Of a stretch of 10,427 nucleotides of DNA, positions 1 to 6,594 are shown piece by piece. Under the pieces are notes generated by a model. That model had not been told where the DNA came from and ran no database searches. It was given only the letters and a program-made list of their open reading frames with translations. The stretch's first letter is position 1. Each line of letters begins with the position of its first letter. This DNA is from Aliivibrio_A kagoshimensis. Lineage in GTDB: Bacteria > Pseudomonadota > Gammaproteobacteria > Enterobacterales > Vibrionaceae. A program made the translations under genes and the position numbers. The DNA lies in NCBI RefSeq assembly GCF_050337105.1, contig NZ_JAKJSQ010000097.1, forward strand, positions 1 to 10,427, read 5' to 3'.

Positions 1-152
1 ATCTTGAATTAGGGGTAATGTCAGTCGCTACTTAATATAAGCGTTGAAAACAACGTATTGGCGGCACGAAAAACACTCCACCTAATGCATATGCTGCCCT
101 ACACCAATATTAGAGTTATAACCTTTTTTAATTACAGCAGAGATTTTTAGTC

Positions 153-1742
153 ATGTCAGTTTCGCTAGGGAATGCATTCATCAAGAACTTTCTTGGTCAC
201 GCTCCAGATTGGTATAAAATTGCCATTATTTCTTTCCTCATTGTTAACCCCATTGTATTTTTCATGATCGACCCGTTTACTGCAGGTTGGTTACTAGTGA
301 TTGAGTTTATCTTCACTCTGGCCATGGCGTTAAAGTGCTACCCGCTCCAACCTGGTGGTCTCTTAGCGATTGAAGCCGTTGCAATCGGAATGACCTCTGC
401 TGAACAAGTAAAACATGAATTAGTTGCTAACATTGAAGTACTTTTACTACTGGTCTTCATGGTCGCGGGTATCTACTTCATGAAGCAATTGCTTCTCTTT
501 ATCTTTACTAAAATATTAATTACTATCCGCAATAAAGCACTATTGTCAGTCGCATTTTGCATTACCGCGGCTTTCTTATCTGCGTTTTTAGATGCATTAA
601 CGGTTATCGCCGTCATCATTAGTGTCGCGATTGGTTTTTACTCCATCTATCATAAGGTCGCCTCAGGAAAAAGTTCGAATATAAGTCATGACCACACTTC
701 AGATGAAGGTTTAGAAGAGTTGACTCGTGACGATTTAGAAAACTACCGTGCTTTCTTACGTAGCCTATTAATGCATGCTGGTGTCGGTACGGCATTGGGT
801 GGAGTGATGACGATGGTAGGAGAGCCGCAAAACCTTATCATAGCAGATCAAGCTTCATGGCAGTTCGGAGAGTTCATCATTAGAATGCTTCCAGTCACTC
901 TTCCTGTCTTTATCTGCGGTATATTTACTTGCTATCTAGTAGAGAAACTTAAGTGGTTTGGTTACGGTACAGAGCTCCCTGTTCATGTTCGAAAAATCCT
1001 TGAAGATTTTGAAGAAGAAGAGCGTAAAAAGCGTACCAATCTTGATAAAGCCAAACTGATCATCCAAGGTGTCATTGCCGTTTGGTTAATCATCGGTTTA
1101 GCCCTGCACTTAGCAGCTGTAGGTTTAATTGGCCTATCGGTCATTATCTTAGCGACTGCATTCAGTGGTGTCATTGAAGAGCACGCTATGGGTAAAGCAT
1201 TTGAAGAGGCGCTGCCTTTTACTGCTCTACTTGCCGTCTTTTTTGCTATTGTTGCCGTTATCATCGATCAACAACTGTTCAAACCTATCATTGAAGCGGT
1301 GCTGCTATTAGAAGGCAGCCAGCAGATGACCATGTTCTATATTGCAAACGCAGTATTATCAATGGTCTCTGATAATGTTTTCGTCGGAACCGTATACATC
1401 AACGAAGTGAAAACAGCATTGTTAGAAGGCACTATTACTCGCGACCAATTTGATCTATTAGCTGTTGCAATCAATACAGGGACTAACTTGCCTTCAGTGG
1501 CCACACCGAATGGACAAGCGGCTTTCTTATTCTTGCTTACCTCAGCTTTGGCTCCACTGATTCGTCTCTCATACGGAAAAATGGTTTACATGGCATTGCC
1601 TTACACCATCGTACTGTCAATTGTTGGCTTCCTTGGTATCGCTTTCTTATTAGAGCCGATGACTCAACTGTTCTACGATTTTGGTTGGATAAGTCACAGC
1701 GTTGCAGAAATAACCACGAATGCAGCGATAAGTGCACATTAA
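153..1742 (+). CDS. nhaB: Na+/H+ antiporter NhaB
   Basis: Inner-membrane antiporter that exports Na+ in exchange for protons, for sodium and pH homeostasis. The 529 residues match the usual NhaB length (about 510-530). The protein is a string of hydrophobic segments broken by a charged cytoplasmic-type loop (about residues 168-205). Visible family signatures are FLSAFLDALT, with an acidic residue at D147 in a membrane segment (an Asp I recall as functionally important in Vibrio NhaB), GTALGGVMTMVGEPQN (about 212-227), and the strongly conserved NTGTNLPSVATPNGQ (441-455). The ATG has only a weak purine-rich stretch (GCAGAGA) about 10 bases upstream, but the N-terminus MSVSLGNAFIKNFLG fits vibrio homologues. 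The 152 bases upstream carry a short CGTTG-AAAA-CAACG hairpin (42-55) and a possible weak promoter (TTGGCG, 17 bases, CCTAAT). In vibrios fadR usually lies on the other side, outside this window. Identity is very secure. Confidence 0.97.
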   Translation: MSVSLGNAFIKNFLGHAPDWYKIAIISFLIVNPIVFFMIDPFTAGWLLVIEFIFTLAMALKCYPLQPGGLLAIEAVAIGMTSAEQVKHELVANIEVLLLLVFMVAGIYFMKQLLLFIFTKILITIRNKALLSVAFCITAAFLSAFLDALTVIAVIISVAIGFYSIYHKVASGKSSNISHDHTSDEGLEELTRDDLENYRAFLRSLLMHAGVGTALGGVMTMVGEPQNLIIADQASWQFGEFIIRMLPVTLPVFICGIFTCYLVEKLKWFGYGTELPVHVRKILEDFEEEERKKRTNLDKAKLIIQGVIAVWLIIGLALHLAAVGLIGLSVIILATAFSGVIEEHAMGKAFEEALPFTALLAVFFAIVAVIIDQQLFKPIIEAVLLLEGSQQMTMFYIANAVLSMVSDNVFVGTVYINEVKTALLEGTITRDQFDLLAVAINTGTNLPSVATPNGQAAFLFLLTSALAPLIRLSYGKMVYMALPYTIVLSIVGFLGIAFLLEPMTQLFYDFGWISHSVAEITTNAAISAH

Positions 1743-1770
1743 AGTAGAAAAATTGAACTAACCATATTAT

Positions 1771-1800
1771 AAAGGGCTCTGATTATTCAGAGCTTTTTTA
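1771..1800 (+). terminator. Intrinsic terminator after nhaB
   Basis: A perfect 7-bp stem GCTCTGA/TCAGAGC (1776-1782 with 1787-1793, loop TTAT) is followed by TTTTTTA, with A residues upstream that could pair with the T-tract. It sits 30 bases after the nhaB stop and only 25 bases before the dsbB start. dsbB therefore depends either on read-through or on a promoter I could not identify. The flanking A- and T-tracts make it potentially bidirectional. Confidence 0.85.
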
Positions 1801-1824
1801 TTTTCCAATGCTTAAGTGGGTAAC

Positions 1825-2337
1825 ATGCAATATATAAAACAGATCGCCAGTACTCGTGCGCCGTGGCTTCTACTGCTAATTTTCATTCTCTTTTTTGAAG
1901 GTTCCGCTCTATTTTTCCAACATGGCTTGGGGTTAGGTCCTTGTGTGATGTGCATTTATGAACGTGTCGCCATGATGGGAATTGGCTTTGCGGCGATACT
2001 CGGTTTAATCAATCCAAGTAACCGTCTTATTCGTTGGTCAGGACTTATCAGCTGGGGAGTCAGTGCCGGATGGGGATTAAAACTGGCAATGCAACATGTT
2101 GACTATCAATTCAACCCATCACCTTTTGCAACCTGTGATCTTTTTGTACAATTTCCATCTTGGGCGCCACTGAATCAATGGGTGCCGTGGATGTTTGAAG
2201 CCAGCGGTGATTGCAGTAAAGTCGTTTGGATGTTTGTTAATTTATCGATGCCACAATGGTTAGTCATTATTTTTGCGGCTAACTTGATCGCTTTAGCAGT
2301 TGTCGTGCTTGGGCAAGTTATTCCAAAAACAAAATAA
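1825..2337 (+). CDS. dsbB: Disulfide bond formation protein DsbB
   Basis: Inner-membrane oxidase that reoxidises the periplasmic thiol oxidase DsbA and passes the electrons to ubiquinone or menaquinone. Four hydrophobic segments are visible. The first periplasmic loop carries the CVMC redox pair (C40, C43), followed by IYERV with the conserved quinone-site Arg (R47). The second loop carries C104 and C130. I chose ATG at 1825 over the in-frame GTG at 1816 because AAGTGGG just upstream can serve as a ribosome binding site, and because this start puts the second cysteine pair at 104 and 130 as in E. coli DsbB. The length of 170 residues is normal (E. coli 176). It follows nhaB, a common vibrio arrangement, with a terminator between them. 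All four catalytic cysteines are present, so the enzyme should be functional. Confidence 0.96.
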   Translation: MQYIKQIASTRAPWLLLLIFILFFEGSALFFQHGLGLGPCVMCIYERVAMMGIGFAAILGLINPSNRLIRWSGLISWGVSAGWGLKLAMQHVDYQFNPSPFATCDLFVQFPSWAPLNQWVPWMFEASGDCSKVVWMFVNLSMPQWLVIIFAANLIALAVVVLGQVIPKTK

Positions 2338-2373
2338 AAAAAATGTTAACAGCAACTTCGAGTTGCTGTTAAC
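2331..2373 (-). terminator. Intrinsic terminator of the SEC-C gene, overlapping the dsbB end
   Basis: A perfect 13-bp stem, GTTAACAGCAACT/AGTTGCTGTTAAC (2345-2357 with 2361-2373), has loop TCG. Read on the minus strand it is followed by ATTTTTTTTATTTTG, a classic T-tract, so it ends the minus-strand gene at 2382. The T-tract is the complement of the last codon and stop of dsbB. On the plus strand the hairpin follows the dsbB stop by 7 bases but lacks a good T-tract, so it may serve dsbB only weakly. Confidence 0.9.
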
Positions 2374-2381
2374 TGCATTCA

Positions 2382-2984
2382 TTACTTTCCACAGCATTGC
2401 TTAAATTTCTTACCACTGCTGCATACACAAGGGTCATTACGCCCAATCTCTTTATACGGATTCACTGACTGACTTTTCGCACCAGTATTGGCTTCATCCG
2501 CAGCGAGAGAGACCTCAATAATCATTGTGTCTAAGTTGGGTAGTAGCTCAGAAAGGTTCGGGGGGGAATCAATACCCGACTCACGCATCTGTGACTGTGT
2601 CTCTTGCTCATCAATCGCTAACATCATGGTCGTTAGTAATGCAGATAACATGCGCATCGTACCATCTGAAGTTTGAACTTCACTCCAACTCTCTTCAACT
2701 ATGCCCCATACGCTCATAAAACCATAAGCCATCTCTTGGATCTGTTCTCCAACAACTTCAATGACAGAGTATTCACTTCTGAGCAATAAATTATACTGTG
2801 ACTCCAAATGCCTAATGATTTGCCTCTTATTCTCAGCATTTATCGAATCGTTAGATAGCAGCCCTATCCATTCATCAGGATTAAGAGGCTTGGTTGACAT
2901 ATTTGCCGCGAGAATAGCTCCCTCCATAAAGTAGACGGATTGTCCGCTCCAATCCCCTGATATTTCGATATTTTTACCAATCAA
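2382..2984 (-). CDS. YecA/UPF0149-like protein with C-terminal SEC-C motif
   Basis: A 200-residue soluble protein. Residues 19-41 (FMEGAILAANMSTKPLNPDEWI) resemble the conserved N-terminal block of YgfB/YecA (UPF0149) proteins. The middle (about 86-165) is helical and similar to that family. The end, GRNDPCVCSSGKKFKQCCGK, is a textbook SEC-C motif with C186, C188, C197 and C198, the same metal-binding tail found at the SecA C-terminus. SEC-C tails bind zinc or iron; E. coli YecA has, as I recall, been linked to iron binding and ribosomes. The molecular role remains uncertain. The start is TTG, with AAAGG 9 bases upstream; the next in-frame ATG (residue 20) would cut the UPF0149 block. The N-terminus before the conserved block is shorter than in E. 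coli YecA. It is transcribed toward dsbB and divergently from the prepilin gene. Confidence 0.8.
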   Translation of the reverse strand: MIGKNIEISGDWSGQSVYFMEGAILAANMSTKPLNPDEWIGLLSNDSINAENKRQIIRHLESQYNLLLRSEYSVIEVVGEQIQEMAYGFMSVWGIVEESWSEVQTSDGTMRMLSALLTTMMLAIDEQETQSQMRESGIDSPPNLSELLPNLDTMIIEVSLAADEANTGAKSQSVNPYKEIGRNDPCVCSSGKKFKQCCGK

Positions 2985-2995
2985 GTTAAGTTACC

Positions 2996-3024
2996 TTTCT
3001 ATTATAAAACCGTGTTGATATAAT
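2996..3024 (+). promoter_or_regulatory. Probable extended -10 promoter for the prepilin gene
   Basis: TGATATAAT (3016-3024) is a perfect TATAAT hexamer with the extended -10 TGn. A weak -35 (TTTCTA, 2996-3001) lies 17 bases upstream. The predicted transcript start is near 3031, so the RNA would begin at the hairpin at 3032-3059. A TATAAT on the opposite strand (3001-3006) could serve the divergent SEC-C gene, but its predicted start would fall beyond that gene's likely ribosome binding site, so I give it less weight. Confidence 0.5.
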
Positions 3025-3031
3025 TATTAAA

Positions 3032-3067
3032 TATTGCTGGCGACATTTCGCTAGCAATACTCTTTTT
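3032..3067 (+). terminator. Terminator-like hairpin in the prepilin leader
   Basis: The arms TATTGCTGGCG (3032-3042) and CGCTAGCAATA (3049-3059) form an 11-bp stem with one G-T pair and loop ACATTT, followed by CTCTTTTTATT. It has the form of an intrinsic terminator but lies between a divergent gene and the prepilin start (3094), with no plus-strand gene upstream for it to end. It could be an attenuator, the end of a very short RNA, or a 5' stabilising stem. Confidence 0.6.
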
Positions 3068-3093
3068 ATTAGCGTCTAGAAGTGAATAATATC

Positions 3094-3636
3094 ATGAAAA
3101 AACATCGTAATGGTTTTACCCTCATTGAGCTCGTTGTTGTAATTGTTATTTTGGGTATTTTAGCCGTTACCGCCGCTCCTAGGTTTTTAGACTTTGCCGA
3201 CGATGCGCATGAGTCTGCCGCACAAGGGACCTTTGGTGCTTTTGCTTCTGCTGTGGAGCTCTATCAGAGCCGATGGTTAGTAGACGGCGAGCCTTCTCCA
3301 ACAGATAGACCAGTGCAAGGTTACGCCAATGACGCACTGTACGCTTCTGCTGCGGGTTTCCCAAATAGTGCAGATAATAACCCTGTCGTTTTCGGCTCGG
3401 ATTGTGAAGCGATCTGGATAAACTTATTGGATACCGACCTAACCATCAGTGCCATCAACCCAGATGTGTTTGATGGGACAACAGATATCAAATATTGGTA
3501 TACGAATGATCAAAAATGTTTCTATTACTATGTTGGCCGACATAAAAACAAAAGCTCACCGATTGAGTTACCCCAATTAACCTATGACCCAGCAACGGGT
3601 ACAACGATTATTGAGCACCACACCCCCTTTTCTTAA
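3094..3636 (+). CDS. Type IV prepilin, MSHA-like (minor or orphan pilin)
   Basis: A type IV pilin precursor, inserted in the inner membrane, cut by prepilin peptidase and assembled into a pilus or pseudopilus. The short leader MKKHRNG is followed by FTLIELVVVIVILGILAV: cleavage falls between G7 and F8, mature residue 5 is Glu (E12), and a single hydrophobic helix runs to about residue 28. The segment after it, TAAPRFLDFADDA, is typical of MshA/MshB-type pilins. Two cysteines in the globular part (C104, C142) probably form the C-terminal disulfide loop. I chose ATG 3094 over GTG 3082 because the leader is then the usual length and AGAAGTGA provides a ribosome binding site. No other pilus genes lie in the window, so it is an isolated pilin. 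The 180-residue length is normal. The exact system it belongs to is unknown. Confidence 0.88.
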   Translation: MKKHRNGFTLIELVVVIVILGILAVTAAPRFLDFADDAHESAAQGTFGAFASAVELYQSRWLVDGEPSPTDRPVQGYANDALYASAAGFPNSADNNPVVFGSDCEAIWINLLDTDLTISAINPDVFDGTTDIKYWYTNDQKCFYYYVGRHKNKSSPIELPQLTYDPATGTTIIEHHTPFS

Positions 3637-3644
3637 TAGAAAGA

Positions 3645-3675
3645 AGCCTGTCCAGTTAACTTAATTGGACAGGCT
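3645..3675 (+). terminator. Hairpin terminator after the prepilin gene
   Basis: A near-perfect 15-base inverted repeat, AGCCTGTCCAGTTAA/TTAATTGGACAGGCT (3645-3659 and 3661-3675) with one G-T pair, begins 9 bases after the prepilin stop. The outer 10 bp are GC-rich, and the inner AT part must open to form the loop. The following CGTTAATGCC has no strong T-tract, so termination may be inefficient and dusC could receive read-through. Confidence 0.6.
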
Positions 3676-3720
3676 CGTTAATGCCCTCTACAATCACGCC
3701 TCAGCTATTATGAGGTAAGC

Positions 3721-4683
3721 ATGCGCGTAATTCTTGGCCCAATGGAGGGCGTTCTTGACCATTTAATGCGGGATCTTCTCACCCAAATTAATGACTATGA
3801 CCTCTGTGTCACCGAGTTCATTCGTGTAATTGACATGCTACTGCCTGAGCATGTTTTCTATCGTATCTGCCCTGAACTGCATCAACAAAGCAAAACCTCA
3901 TCTGGAACACCTGTGCGCGTGCAACTCCTCGGCCAAGAACCTGATTGGATGGCTGAAAATGCCAACCGCGCGATTGAAATTGGATCTGATGGTGTCGACC
4001 TCAATTTTGGTTGTCCTGCCAAAGCGGTGAACAAAAGCCGAGGTGGCGCCGCCTTGTTAAAAACACCGGATCAGATCTACAACATAGTCAAAGCATGCCG
4101 TGATGCCGTACCCAGTGATCACTTGGTGACCGCAAAAATCCGTCTCGGTTGGGAGTCACCTAACGAATGCTTTGAGATTGCCGATGCGGTCTATCAAGCA
4201 GGAGCTGATGAGTTAACCGTGCATGCGCGGACTAAAGTCGATGGCTATAAGGCTGAAGAAATTAAGTGGGACTACATTAAGCAGGTCGCTAATACCATTC
4301 AAATCCCAGTCATCGCCAATGGCGAGATCTGGAGTCATCAAGATGCTCAAAACTGCATTGCTGCCACTGGTATTAATACCCTGATGGTGTGCCGTGGCGC
4401 TTTTAATCTTCCTAATTTAGGCAATGTGGTGAAGTACAATCAGGCCGCAATGCCATGGAGTGAAGTCATTGAGTTGCTGCTACGTTACTCTCAATTTGAG
4501 ATTGAGGGAGATAAAGGGATGTACTACCCCAATCGCGTTAAGCAGTGGTTAGTTTACTTGCGACAAGAGTACCCACAAACCAAAGCCCTATTCACTGATA
4601 TTCGTTGTCATAAACAGGCACAGCCTATTGTTGATCTGCTAGAGAGCGCGTTAAAAGAGTTGAATATCTGCCAAGAATATTAA
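3721..4683 (+). CDS. dusC: tRNA-dihydrouridine(16) synthase DusC
   Basis: FMN-dependent enzyme that reduces uridine-16 in the D-loop of tRNAs to dihydrouridine. The 320 residues align along the whole length with E. coli DusC (about 315), from MRVILGPMEGVLD to the C-terminal helical tRNA-binding domain. The catalytic Cys is C98 in NFGCPAK, and K139 (AKIRLGW), H168 (TVHARTK) and N200 (VIANGEIW) occupy the FMN/substrate positions of the DusC family. TEFIRV and VRVQLLG near the N-terminus are also DusC-like. The ATG has a good GAGGT ribosome binding site 5 bases upstream. That site lies in a small possible stem (GCCTCA 3698-3703 with TGAGGT 3711-3716) that could partly mask it. It is collinear with the prepilin and the PH-domain gene but with no clear functional tie. 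Confidence 0.97.
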   Translation: MRVILGPMEGVLDHLMRDLLTQINDYDLCVTEFIRVIDMLLPEHVFYRICPELHQQSKTSSGTPVRVQLLGQEPDWMAENANRAIEIGSDGVDLNFGCPAKAVNKSRGGAALLKTPDQIYNIVKACRDAVPSDHLVTAKIRLGWESPNECFEIADAVYQAGADELTVHARTKVDGYKAEEIKWDYIKQVANTIQIPVIANGEIWSHQDAQNCIAATGINTLMVCRGAFNLPNLGNVVKYNQAAMPWSEVIELLLRYSQFEIEGDKGMYYPNRVKQWLVYLRQEYPQTKALFTDIRCHKQAQPIVDLLESALKELNICQEY

Positions 4684-4776
4684 TCTCGAATAATTCGTAG
4701 AGAGTGAGCAACACCAACAACGTCTTAGATTATTTCAGGTAAGATAATCCACTATTCATATCATAAGGAGATAGTT

Positions 4777-5142
4777 ATGTTTAAAGGCATCAAACTCACA
4801 GCCCTAACCGAAGAGCAAGTTGGCGAGAATAGCGAACGCTATGACTTTTTAATCCAAGATGGCGAAAGCGTAGCACTTGAATACAAAACGGTGCGGGATC
4901 TGTTAATCCTTACCAATAAGCGATTAATCACGGTTGATGTTCAGGGCTTACGCGGTAAAAAAGCCGAATTCTTTGTCCTTCCTTACAGCAAAATCACGGC
5001 GTTCTCAGTAGAAACCGCAGGCACCTTTGATCTCGATTCAGAATTCAAAATCTGGGCGTCAGGCATTGGCGAGCTTGAGTTTGCCTTCTTAAAAGGCACC
5101 GACATCAAAAAGATTGCCACGCTGTTAAGCTCGGATATCTAA
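4777..5142 (+). CDS. Bacterial PH-domain protein (YvbH-type)
   Basis: A 121-residue cytosolic protein made of one bacterial pleckstrin-homology-like domain (PF08000 type, formerly DUF1696). Diagnostic are the central VRDLLILTNKRLITVDVQG (about 39-57), then the K-rich turn GLRGKKAEFFVLPYSKITAFSVE and GTFDLDSEFKIW. The alternating beta-strands followed by a C-terminal helix (about 108-118) fit the fold. There is no signal peptide or membrane segment. The ATG is preceded by a strong TAAGGAG ribosome binding site. Many such proteins have no known role; the family forms oligomeric rings in structural work, and its ligand is not settled. The 93-base gap to dusC contains a 6-bp inverted repeat (GATTAT/ATAATC, 4728-4749). 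I see no strong terminator directly after the gene. Confidence 0.9.
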   Translation: MFKGIKLTALTEEQVGENSERYDFLIQDGESVALEYKTVRDLLILTNKRLITVDVQGLRGKKAEFFVLPYSKITAFSVETAGTFDLDSEFKIWASGIGELEFAFLKGTDIKKIATLLSSDI

Positions 5143-5261
5143 ACGAACCTACATACACTGCAGAGTAGAAACCTATCGATTTGGGTCATTGATGATGTGC
5201 AAGAAAGCACTCTTCCTTTTAGCTACTTCTTTCATCATACAACCATGATCCCACGTAACAA

Positions 5262-5321
5262 GCTTTTGGGCAAAAGTGTTTTGGCTTACCTACCCCGTCT
5301 GACTTCATATAGCCCAAAAGC
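5262..5321. repeat. Perfect 10-bp inverted repeat in the PH-fic spacer
   Basis: GCTTTTGGGC (5262-5271) and GCCCAAAAGC (5312-5321) are exact inverted copies 40 bases apart. Inside the left end, CTTTT-GGGC-AAAAG can also form a small hairpin. The rest of 5143-5363 holds only very short open frames on both strands, and I recognise nothing coding in it. It could be the convergent end region of the PH and fic genes or a remnant of inserted DNA. Confidence 0.5.
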
Positions 5322-5363
5322 GAGATAATAGAGTTGAGAAAACTGACCGCTCATGCAATGAGT

Positions 5364-6461
5364 CTATTTCTTTAATAAGTACCGAGTACTTCTACCTGCT
5401 CCTGATTTCTCTAAACACCCTTGCTCCACAAGCGCCCTAAGATGGCGGGTGGCTGTCGGTTTACTGACTTTAGCGGCCTTGTGATATTGAGACGTTGTTA
5501 CTCCTTCGCTAAAGTCACCATCTAACAATCTATTTAGCACTTTTACTTGTTCATTGGTCAGCAGTGTTTGATCTACGTTTCGCCAGAAATTTGTTTTGAA
5601 TACAGTTTGGTCAATTTCTTTTAATGCCTCACTAAACGTTTGATTTAGCGTCTCAAAGAACCAAATTAACCAATAGGTTATGTCTACCCCCCCTTTCTGA
5701 GTTCTCTCAAGTATTTCATAATAGCTTTTTCGCTTCGCCAATATACTCACAGACATTGCGTAGAAGCGGACAGATTGCTCCTCTGCTTGTGCCAGCGCTA
5801 AATCTGTCAATAAACGTGTTATACGTCCATTACCATCATCCAGCGGGTGTATCGTCACAAACCACAGATGTGTTATCGCGGCGCGAACTAATGGGTCAAG
5901 CGAGGTGTCACCTTTTGAGCTGTTAAACCACTCAATAAATTGCTCTAATTCTTGATCTAAAACGTCGCGTCCTGGTGCTTCAAAATGGACCACGGGTTTA
6001 TCTAACCGACCAGAGACAACTTGCATCGGCGTATCGCCCCTCAGCTGGCCACCTACGACAGGATTGAACATCGTATAACCCTCTGGAAATAACCGTTCAT
6101 GCCATACTAAGATGCGCTCAAGGGTTAGTTTTATATCTAGATTATCCACGGCATCTAGTATTATTTCTGCGAGGCCGTCTGTTTGCTCAGTCGTTGGGAA
6201 CGGCCGCTCTTCAGTAAGTCCTAGCTTACTCGCAAGTGACGAGCGCACTGAGAACGCATTCAATTTTTCACCTTCAATCGCGCTTGAATGAACGATGTTG
6301 GCCAGTAGAGTATCGAGCATGCATTCTTTGTCATCTTGTGAATGGCTAAGCATTTTCCCCAATAAGATGCCTTGATTTAATCGAGTGCGCCTAACCAATG
6401 GCTCAACAGTAGCTTTGTCCCAATTGAAGTTAGGCCAATCGTTGTTTTTCCAGATCCACAT
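5364..6461 (-). CDS. Class II Fic-family protein adenylyltransferase with winged helix
   Basis: A Fic enzyme that would transfer AMP from ATP to a hydroxyl side chain of a target protein. The 365 residues have three parts: an N-terminal DUF4172-type segment (about 1-85) with the inhibitory helix motif SSAIEG (S59, E63, G64), which marks N-terminal autoinhibition; the Fic core with HPLDDGNGR at 205-213 (catalytic His205, anion-binding GNGR); and a winged-helix DNA-binding domain (about 300-365, with TTSQYHKAAKVSKPTATRHL as its helix-turn-helix). Length and layout match SoFic of Shewanella oneidensis. The second Fic position is Leu rather than Phe (HPL for HPF), a tolerated variant. The start is ATG with AAGGAG 5 bases upstream. 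It stands alone on the minus strand. Three phased repeats upstream may be its own operator. The target is unknown. No partner antitoxin gene is visible, as expected for class II. Confidence 0.95.
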   Translation of the reverse strand: MWIWKNNDWPNFNWDKATVEPLVRRTRLNQGILLGKMLSHSQDDKECMLDTLLANIVHSSAIEGEKLNAFSVRSSLASKLGLTEERPFPTTEQTDGLAEIILDAVDNLDIKLTLERILVWHERLFPEGYTMFNPVVGGQLRGDTPMQVVSGRLDKPVVHFEAPGRDVLDQELEQFIEWFNSSKGDTSLDPLVRAAITHLWFVTIHPLDDGNGRITRLLTDLALAQAEEQSVRFYAMSVSILAKRKSYYEILERTQKGGVDITYWLIWFFETLNQTFSEALKEIDQTVFKTNFWRNVDQTLLTNEQVKVLNRLLDGDFSEGVTTSQYHKAAKVSKPTATRHLRALVEQGCLEKSGAGRSTRYLLKK

Positions 6462-6490
6462 AGGGGCTCCTTGATTCGTAATACTGCTAT

Positions 6491-6572
6491 AATCAAATCA
6501 TATAATGATTCGTTTCCTTCAAAAAATCAAATCGAAATATGATTTGATTAGGTATTTAAATCAGATCATATT
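6491..6572. repeat. Three phased AATCAAATC repeats upstream of fic (putative operator)
   Basis: AATCAAATC starts at 6491 and 6525, and AATCAGATC at 6559, so each copy begins exactly 34 bp after the last. Copies 1 and 2 share AATCAAATC-N5-ATGATT, and copies 1 and 3 share ATCATAT after the core. Palindromes are built in: AATCAT-ATA-ATGATT (6496-6510) and AATCAAATC-N7-GATTTGATT (6525-6549). The block lies 30-110 bases upstream of the fic start codon, where its promoter should be (TATGAT on the minus strand at 6497-6502). The regular spacing suggests protein-binding sites, possibly for the Fic winged helix, but the binder is inferred. Confidence 0.6.
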
Positions 6573-6594
6573 GTGTGAATTTTCCAGATTCGTG

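Noticed and set aside
42..55. CGTTG-AAAA-CAACG hairpin upstream of nhaB as a terminator
   Set aside because: The stem is only 5 bp and no T-tract follows on either strand.
983..1264. Minus-strand open frame inside nhaB
   Set aside because: Antisense to a conserved transporter gene, with no family features and no ribosome binding site of note.
3001..3006. Minus-strand TATAAT as the SEC-C gene promoter
   Set aside because: The predicted transcript start would fall past the likely AAAGG ribosome binding site, and no -35 is evident. It is kept only as a remark.
5262..5321. The inverted repeat as an integron attC site or insertion-sequence ends
   Set aside because: The arms do not resemble vibrio attC core sites, and no transposase or target duplication is seen.
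5246..5329. Short plus-strand frame beginning MIPRNKLLGKS and a minus-strand frame ending WLYDERSS in the PH-fic spacer
   Set aside because: Each is under 30 codons, with no ribosome binding site and no recognisable family. I cannot support either as a gene.
6491..6592. Regular 34-bp repeats as a mini CRISPR array
   Set aside because: Only about 9-14 bases of each unit are shared and the rest differs. There are no uniform spacers and no cas genes nearby. Operator sites fit better.
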